The notes under the pieces: model-generated
The model's database searches: none
Seen by the model: the letters and a program-made list of their open reading frames with translations, nothing else
What the model was told of the DNA's origin: nothing
Program-made: the position numbers and the translations under genes
Shown: positions 35,269-44,115 of the stretch, one piece after another
Position numbering within the stretch: the first letter of the stretch is position 1
Layout of the letters: the number at the start of each line of letters is the position of its first letter
Assembly (NCBI RefSeq): GCF_002879885.1
Contig: NZ_PNYA01000035.1
Location: 16,550-80,549, forward strand
Origin: Trinickia dabaoshanensis
GTDB taxonomy: Bacteria > Pseudomonadota > Gammaproteobacteria > Burkholderiales > Burkholderiaceae
Length of the DNA stretch: 64,000 nt
Direction: 5' to 3'

Positions 35269-38200
35269 GTGGCGCTACAGAATCGAGCGGCACGATTCGC
35301 TCGGAACCGCCTCCTGAAGAACTGGTTGGACGAGCACAGCACCACTATTCTGACCTTGGTCGTTTGCGCGATCGCGGTCGGCATCGTCGCGTTCGGCGCC
35401 AGTGAGATTTTCGCGGCGCGCCAGCTCGACGACGCTCAACTGACCCGCGCATTACATATTCGTGACAACGTCGAGCAATTGGAGGCCCTGTACGCGGATG
35501 CCGATGCGGATTTTCTGCGCCTCGTCGCCGATCCGGACTCGCATACCGTGCCCTGGCCGGTTGCGCGCATCGAACGCGCGGAGCGAACGCTCGATGCGCT
35601 GGGCCAAGCGTTCGGCGAATCGTCGCCGCGCGGGCGCGACATAGAAGCGCTGCGCCTGGCCACGCACGAGTGGCAACGCAGCATCGCGCAAACGGCGCTC
35701 GGGGAGCAGCCCGAGGGCTCATACGTCCTGCTCTCGCGGGACACGCTCCTATCGGTCGAAGACAGCCGTCACCGCGTCGCGCTCGGCTTGCACAGCCTCG
35801 ACGCCGCGCAGGCGCTCTCGGCCGGTGCGCGCGCTAGCGACGTGGCGCGCCGTTACGCGTCCGAGCGCATCGCTTTTGCCGCCGCCGCCGCGGCCGCTTT
35901 CGTCTTCCTCGTCTACGGTTTCCTTGCCAATCACCGCATCGGGCTCGAACGCGCTCGCGCGCGCATCTCCGCCGAGGAAGGCGAGGCGCGCTTTCGCGAG
36001 TACTTCGAAGAGCATCCGCTGCCGATGCTCATCTACGACATCGAAACGCTGACCATTGCCGCCATCAACGGTGCCGCGGTCAGGCAATACGGATACGAAC
36101 GCGACGAATTGGAGGGGATGTCGATCGCCGCGCTACGGCCACCCGAGGATAGTGCCGAATTCATCGCGCGCTTCGTCGAGCTCGCCACCGTCCTGGGCGA
36201 AACCGGCGGGTCGACGAGCGGCGCGTCCGATGTGCGCACGCATGTGCGCAAAGACGGCTCGCGATTGTTCGTCGAACCGTCGTACCACTTTCTGACCTAT
36301 GCGAATCGACGGGCCTGTTTCGTCGTCGCCATCGACGTCACCGAGAAAGAAAACGCGAAGGAAGCGCTGCAACAATCGAAGCAAATGCTCGAGGCCGTCA
36401 TCGATAGCGTGCCTCAACGCATCTTCTGGAAGGATGTCGAATCGCGTTACCTCGGATGCAACCGCGCGTTCGCGCAGGACGTGGGCATGAGCGACGCTTC
36501 GCAGATCGTCGGACTCACCGATGACGACTTGCCCTGGCGTTCGGCCGCGCCCGACGCACGCATGCGCGATCGCGAAGTGATTCAAAGCGGAGAACCGCTG
36601 GCGAACTACGAGGAGTTCTCCCCGGCGGCCAGCGGCGCGTGGCGATGGCTGCGCAAAACGAAGGTGCCGCTGCGCAACACCCACGGCGAGGTAATGGGCC
36701 TGCTCGCCACCTACGAAGACATCACGGAACGAAAAAGCGTGGACCTCGCGCTGCGCTTGCGCAGCCGCGCGCTGGACGCCATCGTCAACGCCGTATTGAT
36801 CACGCGCGTCACCGAAGACGGCGACTTGATCGAGTACACGAATCCGGCGTTCGAACGTATCACCGGTTACTCGGTCAACGACGTCAAAGGATTGGATTTC
36901 CGCATCCTGCACGGCGACGACAAGAATCAAGAGGGAATCGAAACGATCCGCCGCGCGCTTGCGGAGGAAAGCGAGGCCACCACGCTGCTGCGTAGTTACC
37001 GGCGCGACGGCACCCTCGTTTGGAACCAGGTCTACATCGCCCCGGTGCGCGACGACCACGGCAAGGTGACCCACCACATCAGCGTCGTGAACGACGTCAC
37101 CGAACTGGTCCAGTCGCGCGACTTGCTGGCGAAGCAAGCCAATTTCGATTCGCTGACGGCACTGCCGAACCGCTATCGCCTGGGCGAGCGGCTGATCCAA
37201 GCCATCGACGATGCAAAACGCGACGACACGCGCGTCGCTGTCGTGTTCATGGACATCGACCACTTCAAGGATGTCAACGACAGCCTCGGACACGGTGTCG
37301 GCGACCGCTTGCTGCAGGAAATCGGCGCGCGACTGGCTTCGTGCGTCACCAGCACAGATACGGTCGCGCGCTACGGCGGCGACGAATTCGTCATCGTGCT
37401 TTGCGAAGGCGGCCATGAAGATCGGCTGACCGAAGTGCTCGCACGCATGTCGCAGGCGTTCGCACGCCCGGTCTGGATCGACGATACTGAGTTCTATGTC
37501 GAAACCAGTATCGGCGTAGCCTGCTACCCGACCGACGGCACGGACCCGGAAACACTGCTGCGCCGCGCGGATCTCGCGATGTACCGCGCCAAATCCAACG
37601 GGCGCAACGCGCTGCAGCGCTTTACCCCGGATTTGGGCAAGCGTGCGGACGAGCGGTTGGCGCTGTCGCGCCGGATGCGCGCCGCTCTGGCCAACGGCGA
37701 ATTCCGCCTCGTTTATCAACCCCAGGTCGACTTGCAGACGAACCGCGTCACCGGCGTCGAGGCGCTCCTGCGATGGACCGATACGGAACTCGGCCCGGTC
37801 AGCCCCGCAACGTTCATCCCCATCGCCGAGGAAAACGGCCTGATCGTGCCGATCGGCGAATGGGTCATGCAGCAGGCCTGCTTCCAAGCGCGCGTTTGGC
37901 AGGACACGTTGCCCGGGCTACGCATGTCGGTGAACCTCTCGCCGCGGCAATTCGCGCGCGGCGATATCCTGCGCGTCGTGCAACGAGCCTTGGCCCGCGC
38001 TCGACTCTCGCCGCGCCTGCTCGAAATCGAAATCACGGAAGGGGCCTTGATGACGTTAGGGGCGCTCGACGTTTTGCGGGCCCTGCGCGCCATGGATATC
38101 GATCTCGCCATCGACGATTTCGGCACCGGCTACTCGAGCTTGTCCTACATTCGTAATTTCCGCGCGGAGCGTCTGAAGCTCGACATGTCGTTCGTATCGG

Positions 38201-38433
38201 GCATCGGCCGCCATCGCGAAGACGAGGTCATTACGCGCGCGATTCTCTCGCTCGGCCGGGCGCTCGGTTTCAAGGTCGTCGCCGAAGGCGTCGAGACCGA
38301 AACGCAACTCGCGTTCTTGCGGCGCCACGGGTGCAGCGTCGTGCAAGGCTACCGCTTCGCGCGCCCCATGCCCGCGGCGGATGCGCACGCCTTCATTCGC
38401 GATTTCAACGAAGGCGCGATCGTCTACGGATAA
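35269..38433 (+). CDS. Membrane-bound PAS-GGDEF-EAL cyclic-di-GMP enzyme
   Basis: About 1054 residues from GTG 35269, which follows GAGAGGGG; earlier in-frame starts run antisense through acyP. Two TM helices (ILTLVVCAIAVGIVAFGASEIF near 25-45 and a poly-Ala helix near 205-225) flank a periplasmic helical sensor domain. Three PAS domains follow (about 245-370, 370-490 and 495-620), then GGDEF (YGGDEF near 703) and EAL (VEALLRW near 830). Both catalytic motifs are complete, so it may make and degrade cyclic-di-GMP. No partner gene is adjacent. Confidence 0.93.
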   Translation: MALQNRAARFARNRLLKNWLDEHSTTILTLVVCAIAVGIVAFGASEIFAARQLDDAQLTRALHIRDNVEQLEALYADADADFLRLVADPDSHTVPWPVARIERAERTLDALGQAFGESSPRGRDIEALRLATHEWQRSIAQTALGEQPEGSYVLLSRDTLLSVEDSRHRVALGLHSLDAAQALSAGARASDVARRYASERIAFAAAAAAAFVFLVYGFLANHRIGLERARARISAEEGEARFREYFEEHPLPMLIYDIETLTIAAINGAAVRQYGYERDELEGMSIAALRPPEDSAEFIARFVELATVLGETGGSTSGASDVRTHVRKDGSRLFVEPSYHFLTYANRRACFVVAIDVTEKENAKEALQQSKQMLEAVIDSVPQRIFWKDVESRYLGCNRAFAQDVGMSDASQIVGLTDDDLPWRSAAPDARMRDREVIQSGEPLANYEEFSPAASGAWRWLRKTKVPLRNTHGEVMGLLATYEDITERKSVDLALRLRSRALDAIVNAVLITRVTEDGDLIEYTNPAFERITGYSVNDVKGLDFRILHGDDKNQEGIETIRRALAEESEATTLLRSYRRDGTLVWNQVYIAPVRDDHGKVTHHISVVNDVTELVQSRDLLAKQANFDSLTALPNRYRLGERLIQAIDDAKRDDTRVAVVFMDIDHFKDVNDSLGHGVGDRLLQEIGARLASCVTSTDTVARYGGDEFVIVLCEGGHEDRLTEVLARMSQAFARPVWIDDTEFYVETSIGVACYPTDGTDPETLLRRADLAMYRAKSNGRNALQRFTPDLGKRADERLALSRRMRAALANGEFRLVYQPQVDLQTNRVTGVEALLRWTDTELGPVSPATFIPIAEENGLIVPIGEWVMQQACFQARVWQDTLPGLRMSVNLSPRQFARGDILRVVQRALARARLSPRLLEIEITEGALMTLGALDVLRALRAMDIDLAIDDFGTGYSSLSYIRNFRAERLKLDMSFVSGIGRHREDEVITRAILSLGRALGFKVVAEGVETETQLAFLRRHGCSVVQGYRFARPMPAADAHAFIRDFNEGAIVYG

Positions 38434-38497
38434 GTGCGGCCGACAAGCAAGTACAATCTCGCCGCATCTCCGTAACGAACGCATCCCGCGTGACATC

Positions 38498-39508
38498 ATG
38501 ACCGAATCATCAGGCGATCTCGTGCTCGTCACGGGCGCATCGGGCTTCGTCGGCTCGGCCGTCGCCCGCGCGGCGCTTGCGCGCGGCATGCGCGTGCGCG
38601 TGCTCGTGCGCGCGACGAGTCCGCGCACGAACGTCGAATCGCTCGACGCCGAAATCGTCGTCGGCGATATGCGCGACGAGCCGTCGATGCGCGCCGCCCT
38701 GCGCGGCGTGCGGTATCTCTTTCACGTGGCTGCCGATTACCGTCTCTGGGCACCGGATCCCTCGGCGATCGAGCGGGCCAACTTGGAAGGCACGGAAGCG
38801 ACGATGCGAGCCGCCCTCGCCGAAGGCGTCGAGCGCATCGTGTACACGAGCAGCGTCGCCACGCTGAAGGTCACGAGCGAAGGCCGCGTCGCCGACGAAA
38901 CCGTGCCGCTGACCGCCGAGCAGGCCATCGGCGTCTACAAGCGCAGCAAGGTGCTGGCCGAGCGCGCCGTCGAACGCATGATCGAGCAAGATGGACTGCC
39001 TGCCGTCATCGTCAATCCGTCCACGCCGATCGGACCGCGCGACGTACGCCCCACGCCCACCGGGCGCATCATCGTCGAGGCCGCGCTCGGCAAGATTCCC
39101 GCGTTCGTCGATACGGGCTTGAACCTCGTGCACGTCGACGACGTCGCACAAGGCCACCTGCTCGCGCTCGAGCGCGGCCAGATCGGCCAGCGCTACATTT
39201 TGGGCGGCGAGAACTTGCCCTTGCAGCGCATGCTCGCGGATATCGCCCACGAAACGGGCCGCAAGCCGCCGACCATTAGTTTGCCGCGCTGGCCGCTTTA
39301 TCCGCTCGCCGTGGGCGCCGAATGCGTGGCCAAGCTCACGAAGCGCGAGCCGTTCGTCACCGTCGACGGACTGAAAATGTCGAAGAACAAGATGTATTTC
39401 ACGTCGGCCAAAGCCGAGCGCGAAATCGGCTACCGGGCAAGGCCCTATCTGGAAGGCCTGCGCGATGCGCTGCACTGGTTCCGCGAAGCCGGTTACCTGA
39501 AGGGCTGA
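38498..39508 (+). CDS. hpnA: Hopanoid-associated sugar epimerase/dehydratase
   Basis: 336 residues from ATG 38498. An extended-SDR NAD-binding motif (VTGASGFVGSAVARA) begins near residue 10, and the catalytic YKRSK follows near 150. The whole sequence matches HpnA-type NDP-sugar epimerases (HVAADYRLWAPDP; NPSTPIGPRDVRPTPTGRI; HVDDVAQGHLLAL). HpnA genes travel with hopanoid genes, but the exact step is not proven. The rest of the local set (hpnB, ispH, hpnH) lies just downstream; squalene-hopene cyclase is not in the window. Confidence 0.92.
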   Translation: MTESSGDLVLVTGASGFVGSAVARAALARGMRVRVLVRATSPRTNVESLDAEIVVGDMRDEPSMRAALRGVRYLFHVAADYRLWAPDPSAIERANLEGTEATMRAALAEGVERIVYTSSVATLKVTSEGRVADETVPLTAEQAIGVYKRSKVLAERAVERMIEQDGLPAVIVNPSTPIGPRDVRPTPTGRIIVEAALGKIPAFVDTGLNLVHVDDVAQGHLLALERGQIGQRYILGGENLPLQRMLADIAHETGRKPPTISLPRWPLYPLAVGAECVAKLTKREPFVTVDGLKMSKNKMYFTSAKAEREIGYRARPYLEGLRDALHWFREAGYLKG

Positions 39509-39609
39509 CACGCGTCGCGTGCATTTTGTTACAACTCGCCGGCACCGCGCCCGGATGCGGGCGGCGCGCAGCCGGTAGAATCGCGTCTCTTTGGTAGAGA
39601 TAGTCGGGC

Positions 39610-40107
39610 ATGAACCTGGAAGAACAGATCGGTGCGATCGACGCGCAAGTCGATCGGCTCAGCGAACTCGTCCGGCTCGCGCAGGCCGCCGTCGAGCGCG
39701 CCGGGGCCGAGCGCGCCGAGGCGCAGGAAGCGGCGCGCGCGGCCAGCGAGGCCGCCGTGGATACAGTGCAAGCGAGCGAGGCGAAGCCCACGCTGCGCGT
39801 GGCGCGTCCGTCGCACAACGAAGTCACCCTCTCCGTCGGCACGCAATCCGTGACGCTGCACCCGGAGCAGATCGGACAACTGATCGAGGAACTGGCCAAC
39901 GCACGCGCCTCGATGACACCGGAGCCGCCCATGCAAGTGCCGAGCGGCTGGCGTTTCGCCTCGACGAAGAATCCCGTCATCGGCATGCAAAAGCAGCCCA
40001 ACGGCGATCGTTTGCTGATTGCGCGGCATACGGGCCACGGCTGGGTGCCGTTCACGTTCTCGCCCGAAGCCGCCGTTCAGCTTTATATGATGTTGACCCA
40101 GCGCTGA
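39610..40107 (+). CDS. Conserved hypothetical coiled-coil protein
   Basis: 165 residues. The N-terminal 55 or so are a strongly predicted coiled coil rich in Ala, Glu and Arg (EEQIGAIDAQVDRLSELVRL; ERAGAERAEAQEAARAASEA). The C-terminal 100 form a separate domain with a beta-rich stretch (EVTLSVGTQSVTLHPEQI; GWRFASTKNPVIGMQKQPNG; GWVPFTFSPEAAVQLYMML). No signal peptide or TM helix. It lies between hpnA and the convergent hpnB; whether it has anything to do with hopanoids is unknown. Confidence 0.75.
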   Translation: MNLEEQIGAIDAQVDRLSELVRLAQAAVERAGAERAEAQEAARAASEAAVDTVQASEAKPTLRVARPSHNEVTLSVGTQSVTLHPEQIGQLIEELANARASMTPEPPMQVPSGWRFASTKNPVIGMQKQPNGDRLLIARHTGHGWVPFTFSPEAAVQLYMMLTQR

Positions 40108-40117
40108 CGCGCCGGGC

Positions 40118-41299
40118 TCAGCCCCCTTGCGCGGGCGCTTGCACGCGCGCCTTCCATTGGCCGCCTTTGCCGCGCCAGTAACGCACCGCGGATGCGAGCG
40201 TCGCGCCGACGTAAAACAGCGCGACGAGCGGCAAGGCCGGCGCCCAAAGCGGCGAGCGGCCGTAATAGCGCAGCATCGGCGCATAGGCGCAGCACATCGC
40301 CCCCCAAGCGAGCCATGCCGGCCAGCCGAGCGGACCCAACACGAGCGCGACGATGGGCGGCGCGAGATAAATCACCGTCATTCCGATCAACGTGCCGATC
40401 AACAGCCACGGCGAATAGCGCAATTGCGTGAACGCGGTGCGCGCGATCATGTTCCAGATCTCGCCGGGACCGTCGTACGGGCGCAGCGAACGGCTGCGCG
40501 CGGCGACGTCGAGACTGATCGGATGACCGCCTTGCCCGCGATGCTTGATGCGCGCCGCCAGCGAGCAATCGTCGATCAACGCGGCACGAATCGACTCCAT
40601 CCCGCCCGCCTCTTCGAGCGCGTCCCGCCTAACGAGCATGCAACCGCCCGCCGCTGCCGCCGTCTTGTTGCGCGGGTCGTTGACCCAAGCGAACGGATAT
40701 AGCTTCGCGAAAAAGAAGACGAAAGCCGGAATCAGCGCCTTTTCCCAAATCGAATCGCAACGCAAGCGCACCATCAGTGAGACGAGGTCGCGGCGCTCGC
40801 TCGTTGCGCGCGCCACGAGTTGCGTGACCGCGTCGGCGGGATGGCCGATGTCGGCATCCGTCAGCAGCAGAAAGTCGGAGGGCAATCCGCGTGAGGCGAT
40901 CGCGGCCACGCCCTGAGATTGCGCCCACACCTTGCCGGACCAGCCGGAGGGCAGCGCTTCGGCCTGAATCACCGTCAACCGCTCGGGCCGCCCCAGCGCG
41001 AGAGACGCCGCGCGGGCGCAATCGGCGGTGCCGTCGGTGCTGTGATCGTCCACGACGATCACATGGAACGCGCCCGCATAGTCCTGCTCGAGCAGCGACG
41101 TCACGGCCGGGCCGATGACGTCCGCCTCGTTGCGCGCCGGCACCACGGCAACCACCGCGGGCCATGCGGCGATGGCATCGATTCGATCCTTGGGTACCGA
41201 GGGCGCGCAGCGCGTTCGCCAAAATCCACCGCGGGCAAAGAGGAGCACGCACCAGATCACGAGCGAGAGCAGCGACACACCGAAGAGCGCGACGATCAT
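40118..41299 (-). CDS. hpnB: Hopanoid-associated glycosyltransferase
   Basis: 393 residues from ATG 41299. An N-terminal TM helix (IVALFGVSLLSLVIWCVLLF) is followed by a GT2 family domain with VVAVVPARNEADVI, the DDHSTDGT metal-binding region, and the acceptor-side Asp in LIDDCSLAARIKHRGQ. C-terminal TM helices follow (LLIGTLIGMTVIYLAPPIVALVLG; PALPLVALFYVGATLASAV). This is the HpnB layout. It would transfer a sugar at the membrane during hopanoid side-chain formation; the exact step is not established. It converges on the coiled-coil gene and is divergent from ispH. Confidence 0.92.
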   Translation of the reverse strand: MIVALFGVSLLSLVIWCVLLFARGGFWRTRCAPSVPKDRIDAIAAWPAVVAVVPARNEADVIGPAVTSLLEQDYAGAFHVIVVDDHSTDGTADCARAASLALGRPERLTVIQAEALPSGWSGKVWAQSQGVAAIASRGLPSDFLLLTDADIGHPADAVTQLVARATSERRDLVSLMVRLRCDSIWEKALIPAFVFFFAKLYPFAWVNDPRNKTAAAAGGCMLVRRDALEEAGGMESIRAALIDDCSLAARIKHRGQGGHPISLDVAARSRSLRPYDGPGEIWNMIARTAFTQLRYSPWLLIGTLIGMTVIYLAPPIVALVLGPLGWPAWLAWGAMCCAYAPMLRYYGRSPLWAPALPLVALFYVGATLASAVRYWRGKGGQWKARVQAPAQGG

Positions 41300-41682
41300 G
41301 CGCGCCCCCGGCTCGTGGCGGCTTCGAGCGCCGTGCAATCCGAAAAACAGTACGAACGATGAGCGAAGGGCATGGTGCCGGCCAGCAATGAAATGAATTT
41401 GAAAGATCGGTCGTAATAAAGACGTAATCGATCCTGTGAAGTGCGCTAGTTTACCGGCACGCCGCGGATCTTGGCGGCACGCGTATCGCGCGGACCGACT
41501 GACATTCTTGCAACGCCCGACTACCCGCTTGGGAGCGCGCGCGGCCCGATAGCGTTAGAATGCGCGTTTGGGTTGGTTTGCCGGCTATCACGCCCGCTTT
41601 CTAATAATAGTTGGAGTCTGGGCGATCACGCCGCTAATCGCCGGCGGTTCGATACCCCGATTCGGTCGGAGTTCGCCATAAC
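41300..41682. other. Divergent promoter region between hpnB and ispH
   Basis: About 380 nt with no gene. A possible ispH promoter is TTGCCG (41578-41583), then 18 bp, then TAATAAT (41602-41608); the match to consensus is partial. No strong inverted repeat was noticed. Confidence 0.4.
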
Positions 41683-42627
41683 ATGCGAGTCATCCTTGCT
41701 CAACCCCGCGGCTTTTGTGCGGGCGTCGTTCGCGCGATCGAGATCGTCGATCGCGCGCTGCAACGGCACGGCGCGCCCGTGTACGTGCGCCATGAAATCG
41801 TGCATAACCGGCACGTCGTCGAAAACCTGCGCAGCAAGGGCGCGCGTTTCGTCGAGGAGCTCGATGAGGTTCCGCACGGCGCGGTTGCAATTTTCAGCGC
41901 TCACGGCGTGGCGCAAAGCGTCGAACGCGACGCGGACGCGCGCGGCCTCGATGTGCTCGACGCCACGTGCCCGCTCGTCACGAAAGTGCACGTGCAGGGC
42001 CGCCAATACGTCGCGGCCGGCCGCACGTTGATCTTGATCGGCCATGCCGGGCACCCCGAGGTGGAAGGCACGATCGGTCAGATTCCGGGCAAGGTGCTGC
42101 TCGTTCAGAGCGAGGCCGAAGTGGCCACGCTCGATTTGCCGCTCGATACGCCGCTCGCGTACGTCACGCAAACCACGCTGTCGGTGGACGATACGCGCGG
42201 CATCATCGAAGCGCTGATGCGCCGCTTCAGCAATATCGTCGGGCCCGATACGCGCGACATTTGCTATGCGACGCAAAACCGGCAGGCCGCGGTGCGCGAA
42301 TTGAGCGAGCAAGTGGACGTGTTGTTGGTCGTCGGCGCGACGAACAGCTCGAACTCGAACCGCCTGCGCGAAATCGGCGCGGAAACGGGCGTACCGAGCT
42401 ACCTCGTGGCGGATGGCTCGGAAATCAAGCCGGAATGGTTCGCCGGCGCCGATGCGGTCGGTATCACGGCCGGCGCATCGGCCCCCGAGGAAATGGTCGA
42501 GCACGTCATTGACGCGCTGCGCGCGCTGGGCCCCGTCGAAGTGACGACGATGGCCGGCCGTGAAGAAAAAGTCGAATTCAAGCTGCCGGCGAAGCTCACC
42601 GAGCCCGTCGCCGCACGCCAAGTTTAA
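41683..42627 (+). CDS. ispH: 4-hydroxy-3-methylbut-2-enyl diphosphate reductase
   Basis: 314 residues, the normal IspH length. The three iron-sulfur Cys are visible: [15 protein letters not shown] (Cys12), [12 protein letters not shown] (about Cys96) and [10 protein letters not shown] (about Cys197). The substrate-binding TNSSNSNRL and the IFSAHGV motif are intact. It produces IPP/DMAPP in the last step of the MEP pathway, in the cytoplasm. It lies 10 nt before hpnH on the same strand, so isoprenoid precursor supply and hopanoid tailoring appear cotranscribed. Confidence 0.97.
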   Translation: MRVILAQPRGFCAGVVRAIEIVDRALQRHGAPVYVRHEIVHNRHVVENLRSKGARFVEELDEVPHGAVAIFSAHGVAQSVERDADARGLDVLDATCPLVTKVHVQGRQYVAAGRTLILIGHAGHPEVEGTIGQIPGKVLLVQSEAEVATLDLPLDTPLAYVTQTTLSVDDTRGIIEALMRRFSNIVGPDTRDICYATQNRQAAVRELSEQVDVLLVVGATNSSNSNRLREIGAETGVPSYLVADGSEIKPEWFAGADAVGITAGASAPEEMVEHVIDALRALGPVEVTTMAGREEKVEFKLPAKLTEPVAARQV

Positions 42628-42637
42628 GGAGGTTGCT

Positions 42638-43789
42638 GTGTCGATCCCGCTTCTGCAGAAAGTTCGCGTTGGTGCCTACATTGCGCGCCAGCATTTCAGC
42701 GGTAACAAACGCTATCCGCTCGCGCTGATGCTCGAGCCGCTGTTCCGCTGCAACCTCGCCTGCAATGGCTGCGGCAAGATCGATTATCCGGATCCCATTC
42801 TCAACCAGCGGCTGTCGGTCGAGGAATGCCTGGGCGCCGTGGACGAGTGCGGCGCACCCGTCGTTTCGATCGCCGGCGGCGAGCCGCTGCTGCACAAGGA
42901 AATGCCCACGATCGTGAAGGGCATCATCGCGCGCAAGAAGTTCGTCTACCTGTGCACGAACGCGCTGCTGATGGAAAAGAAGATGGACGATTACGAGCCG
43001 AGCCCGTACTTCGTCTGGTCGGTCCACCTCGACGGCGACCAAGCGATGCACGATCACTCGGTGTCGCAGGAAGGCGTGTACGAGAAGGCCGTGGCCGCGA
43101 TTCGCGAAGCGAAGCGCCGGGGCTTTCGCGTCAACATCAATTGCACGCTGTTCAACGACGCCCAGCCGGAGCGCGTCGCGGCATTCTTCGATACGCTCGG
43201 CCCGATGGGCGTGGACGGCATCACGGTTTCGCCCGGCTACGCCTACGAGCGCGCGCCCGATCAGCAGCACTTCTTGAATCGCGACAAGACCAAGCAACTC
43301 TTCCGCGAAATCTTCAAGCGCGGCAATGGCGGCAAGAACTGGTCGTTCAGTCAATCGGCGATGTTCCTCGACTTCCTCGCGGGCAACCAAACGTATCACT
43401 GCACGCCGTGGGGCAACCCGGCGCGTACCGTGTTCGGCTGGCAGCGTCCGTGCTACCTCGTCGGCGAAGGCTACGCGAAGACCTTCAAGGAACTGATGGA
43501 AGAAACCGACTGGGACCAGTACGGCACCGGCAACTACGAGAAGTGCGCCGACTGCATGGTCCACAGCGGCTTCGAGGCAACGGCCGTCATGGATACGGTT
43601 GCGCATCCGCTGAAGGCGCTCGGCGTCAGCATGCGCGGCCCGAAGCTCGAAGGCGCGTTCGCCAAGGATATCCCGCTCGATAAGCAACGTCCGGCCGAAT
43701 ACGTCTTCTCGCGCCACGTCGAAATCAAGCTCGAGGAAATCAAGGTCGCGGCCAATTCGAAGAACTCGCGCACCGCTGCGGCGCACTAA
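42638..43789 (+). CDS. hpnH: Radical SAM adenosyl-hopene synthase
   Basis: 383 residues from GTG 42638, which follows a perfect AAGGAGG at 42626-42632. The radical SAM cluster is C38-x3-C42-x2-C45 (RCNLACNGC) and SIAGGEPLL binds SAM. The C-terminal half has additional Cys (CTPWGNP; CYLVGEGY; CADCMVHSGFEA). HpnH adds the adenosyl radical to diploptene, the first step of C35 hopanoid side-chain synthesis. It ends at a strong bidirectional terminator. Confidence 0.96.
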   Translation: MSIPLLQKVRVGAYIARQHFSGNKRYPLALMLEPLFRCNLACNGCGKIDYPDPILNQRLSVEECLGAVDECGAPVVSIAGGEPLLHKEMPTIVKGIIARKKFVYLCTNALLMEKKMDDYEPSPYFVWSVHLDGDQAMHDHSVSQEGVYEKAVAAIREAKRRGFRVNINCTLFNDAQPERVAAFFDTLGPMGVDGITVSPGYAYERAPDQQHFLNRDKTKQLFREIFKRGNGGKNWSFSQSAMFLDFLAGNQTYHCTPWGNPARTVFGWQRPCYLVGEGYAKTFKELMEETDWDQYGTGNYEKCADCMVHSGFEATAVMDTVAHPLKALGVSMRGPKLEGAFAKDIPLDKQRPAEYVFSRHVEIKLEEIKVAANSKNSRTAAAH

Positions 43790-43818
43790 AACGCGAAGCG
43801 GTTTTCGCAGCGCCCGTT

Positions 43819-43857
43819 AAAAACGGCGCGGCCCTTTTCGGGGCCGCGCCGTTTTGC
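43819..43857. terminator. Bidirectional rho-independent terminator
   Basis: A near-perfect stem of about 14 bp (AACGGCGCGGCCC / GGGCCGCGCCGTT) with a short loop, flanked by A-tract and T-tract on either side, in the gap between convergent hpnH and ybdD. It should serve both transcripts. Confidence 0.88.
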
Positions 43858-43897
43858 TTTGATGCTTGGTTGCAATCGCCACAAACGACTCGGTGGC

Positions 43898-44101
43898 TCA
43901 ACAACACTTGCCCGCGCCCGAGCCGTAGCGCGCGTTTTGCCTTTCCCTGAAAAACGCTTCGTAACTCATGGGGGCTTGGTCCGGATGCGTCTCGCGCACA
44001 TGCGCGACGTAGGCGTCGTAATCGGGCAAGCCCACCATCAGTCTCAGCGCTTGCCCGAGATAGCGGCCCGCGCTTCGTATCTCGCTCAGATTGGAGAACA
44101 T
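43898..44101 (-). CDS. YbdD/YjiX-family small protein
   Basis: 67 residues: [20 protein letters not shown], then [20 protein letters not shown] and ending SGAGKCC. This matches the DUF466/YbdD family, which is almost always encoded directly after cstA and is thought to act with it. It lies 14 nt after the cstA stop. The two terminal Cys are a recurrent feature of the family. Confidence 0.92.
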   Translation of the reverse strand: MFSNLSEIRSAGRYLGQALRLMVGLPDYDAYVAHVRETHPDQAPMSYEAFFRERQNARYGSGAGKCC

Positions 44102-44115
44102 CCGGGCGCCCCGCT

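Noticed and set aside
36133..37887. Long open frame antisense to the GGDEF-EAL gene
   Set aside because: Overlaps intact GGDEF and EAL motifs on the plus strand; composition is that of a shadow frame.
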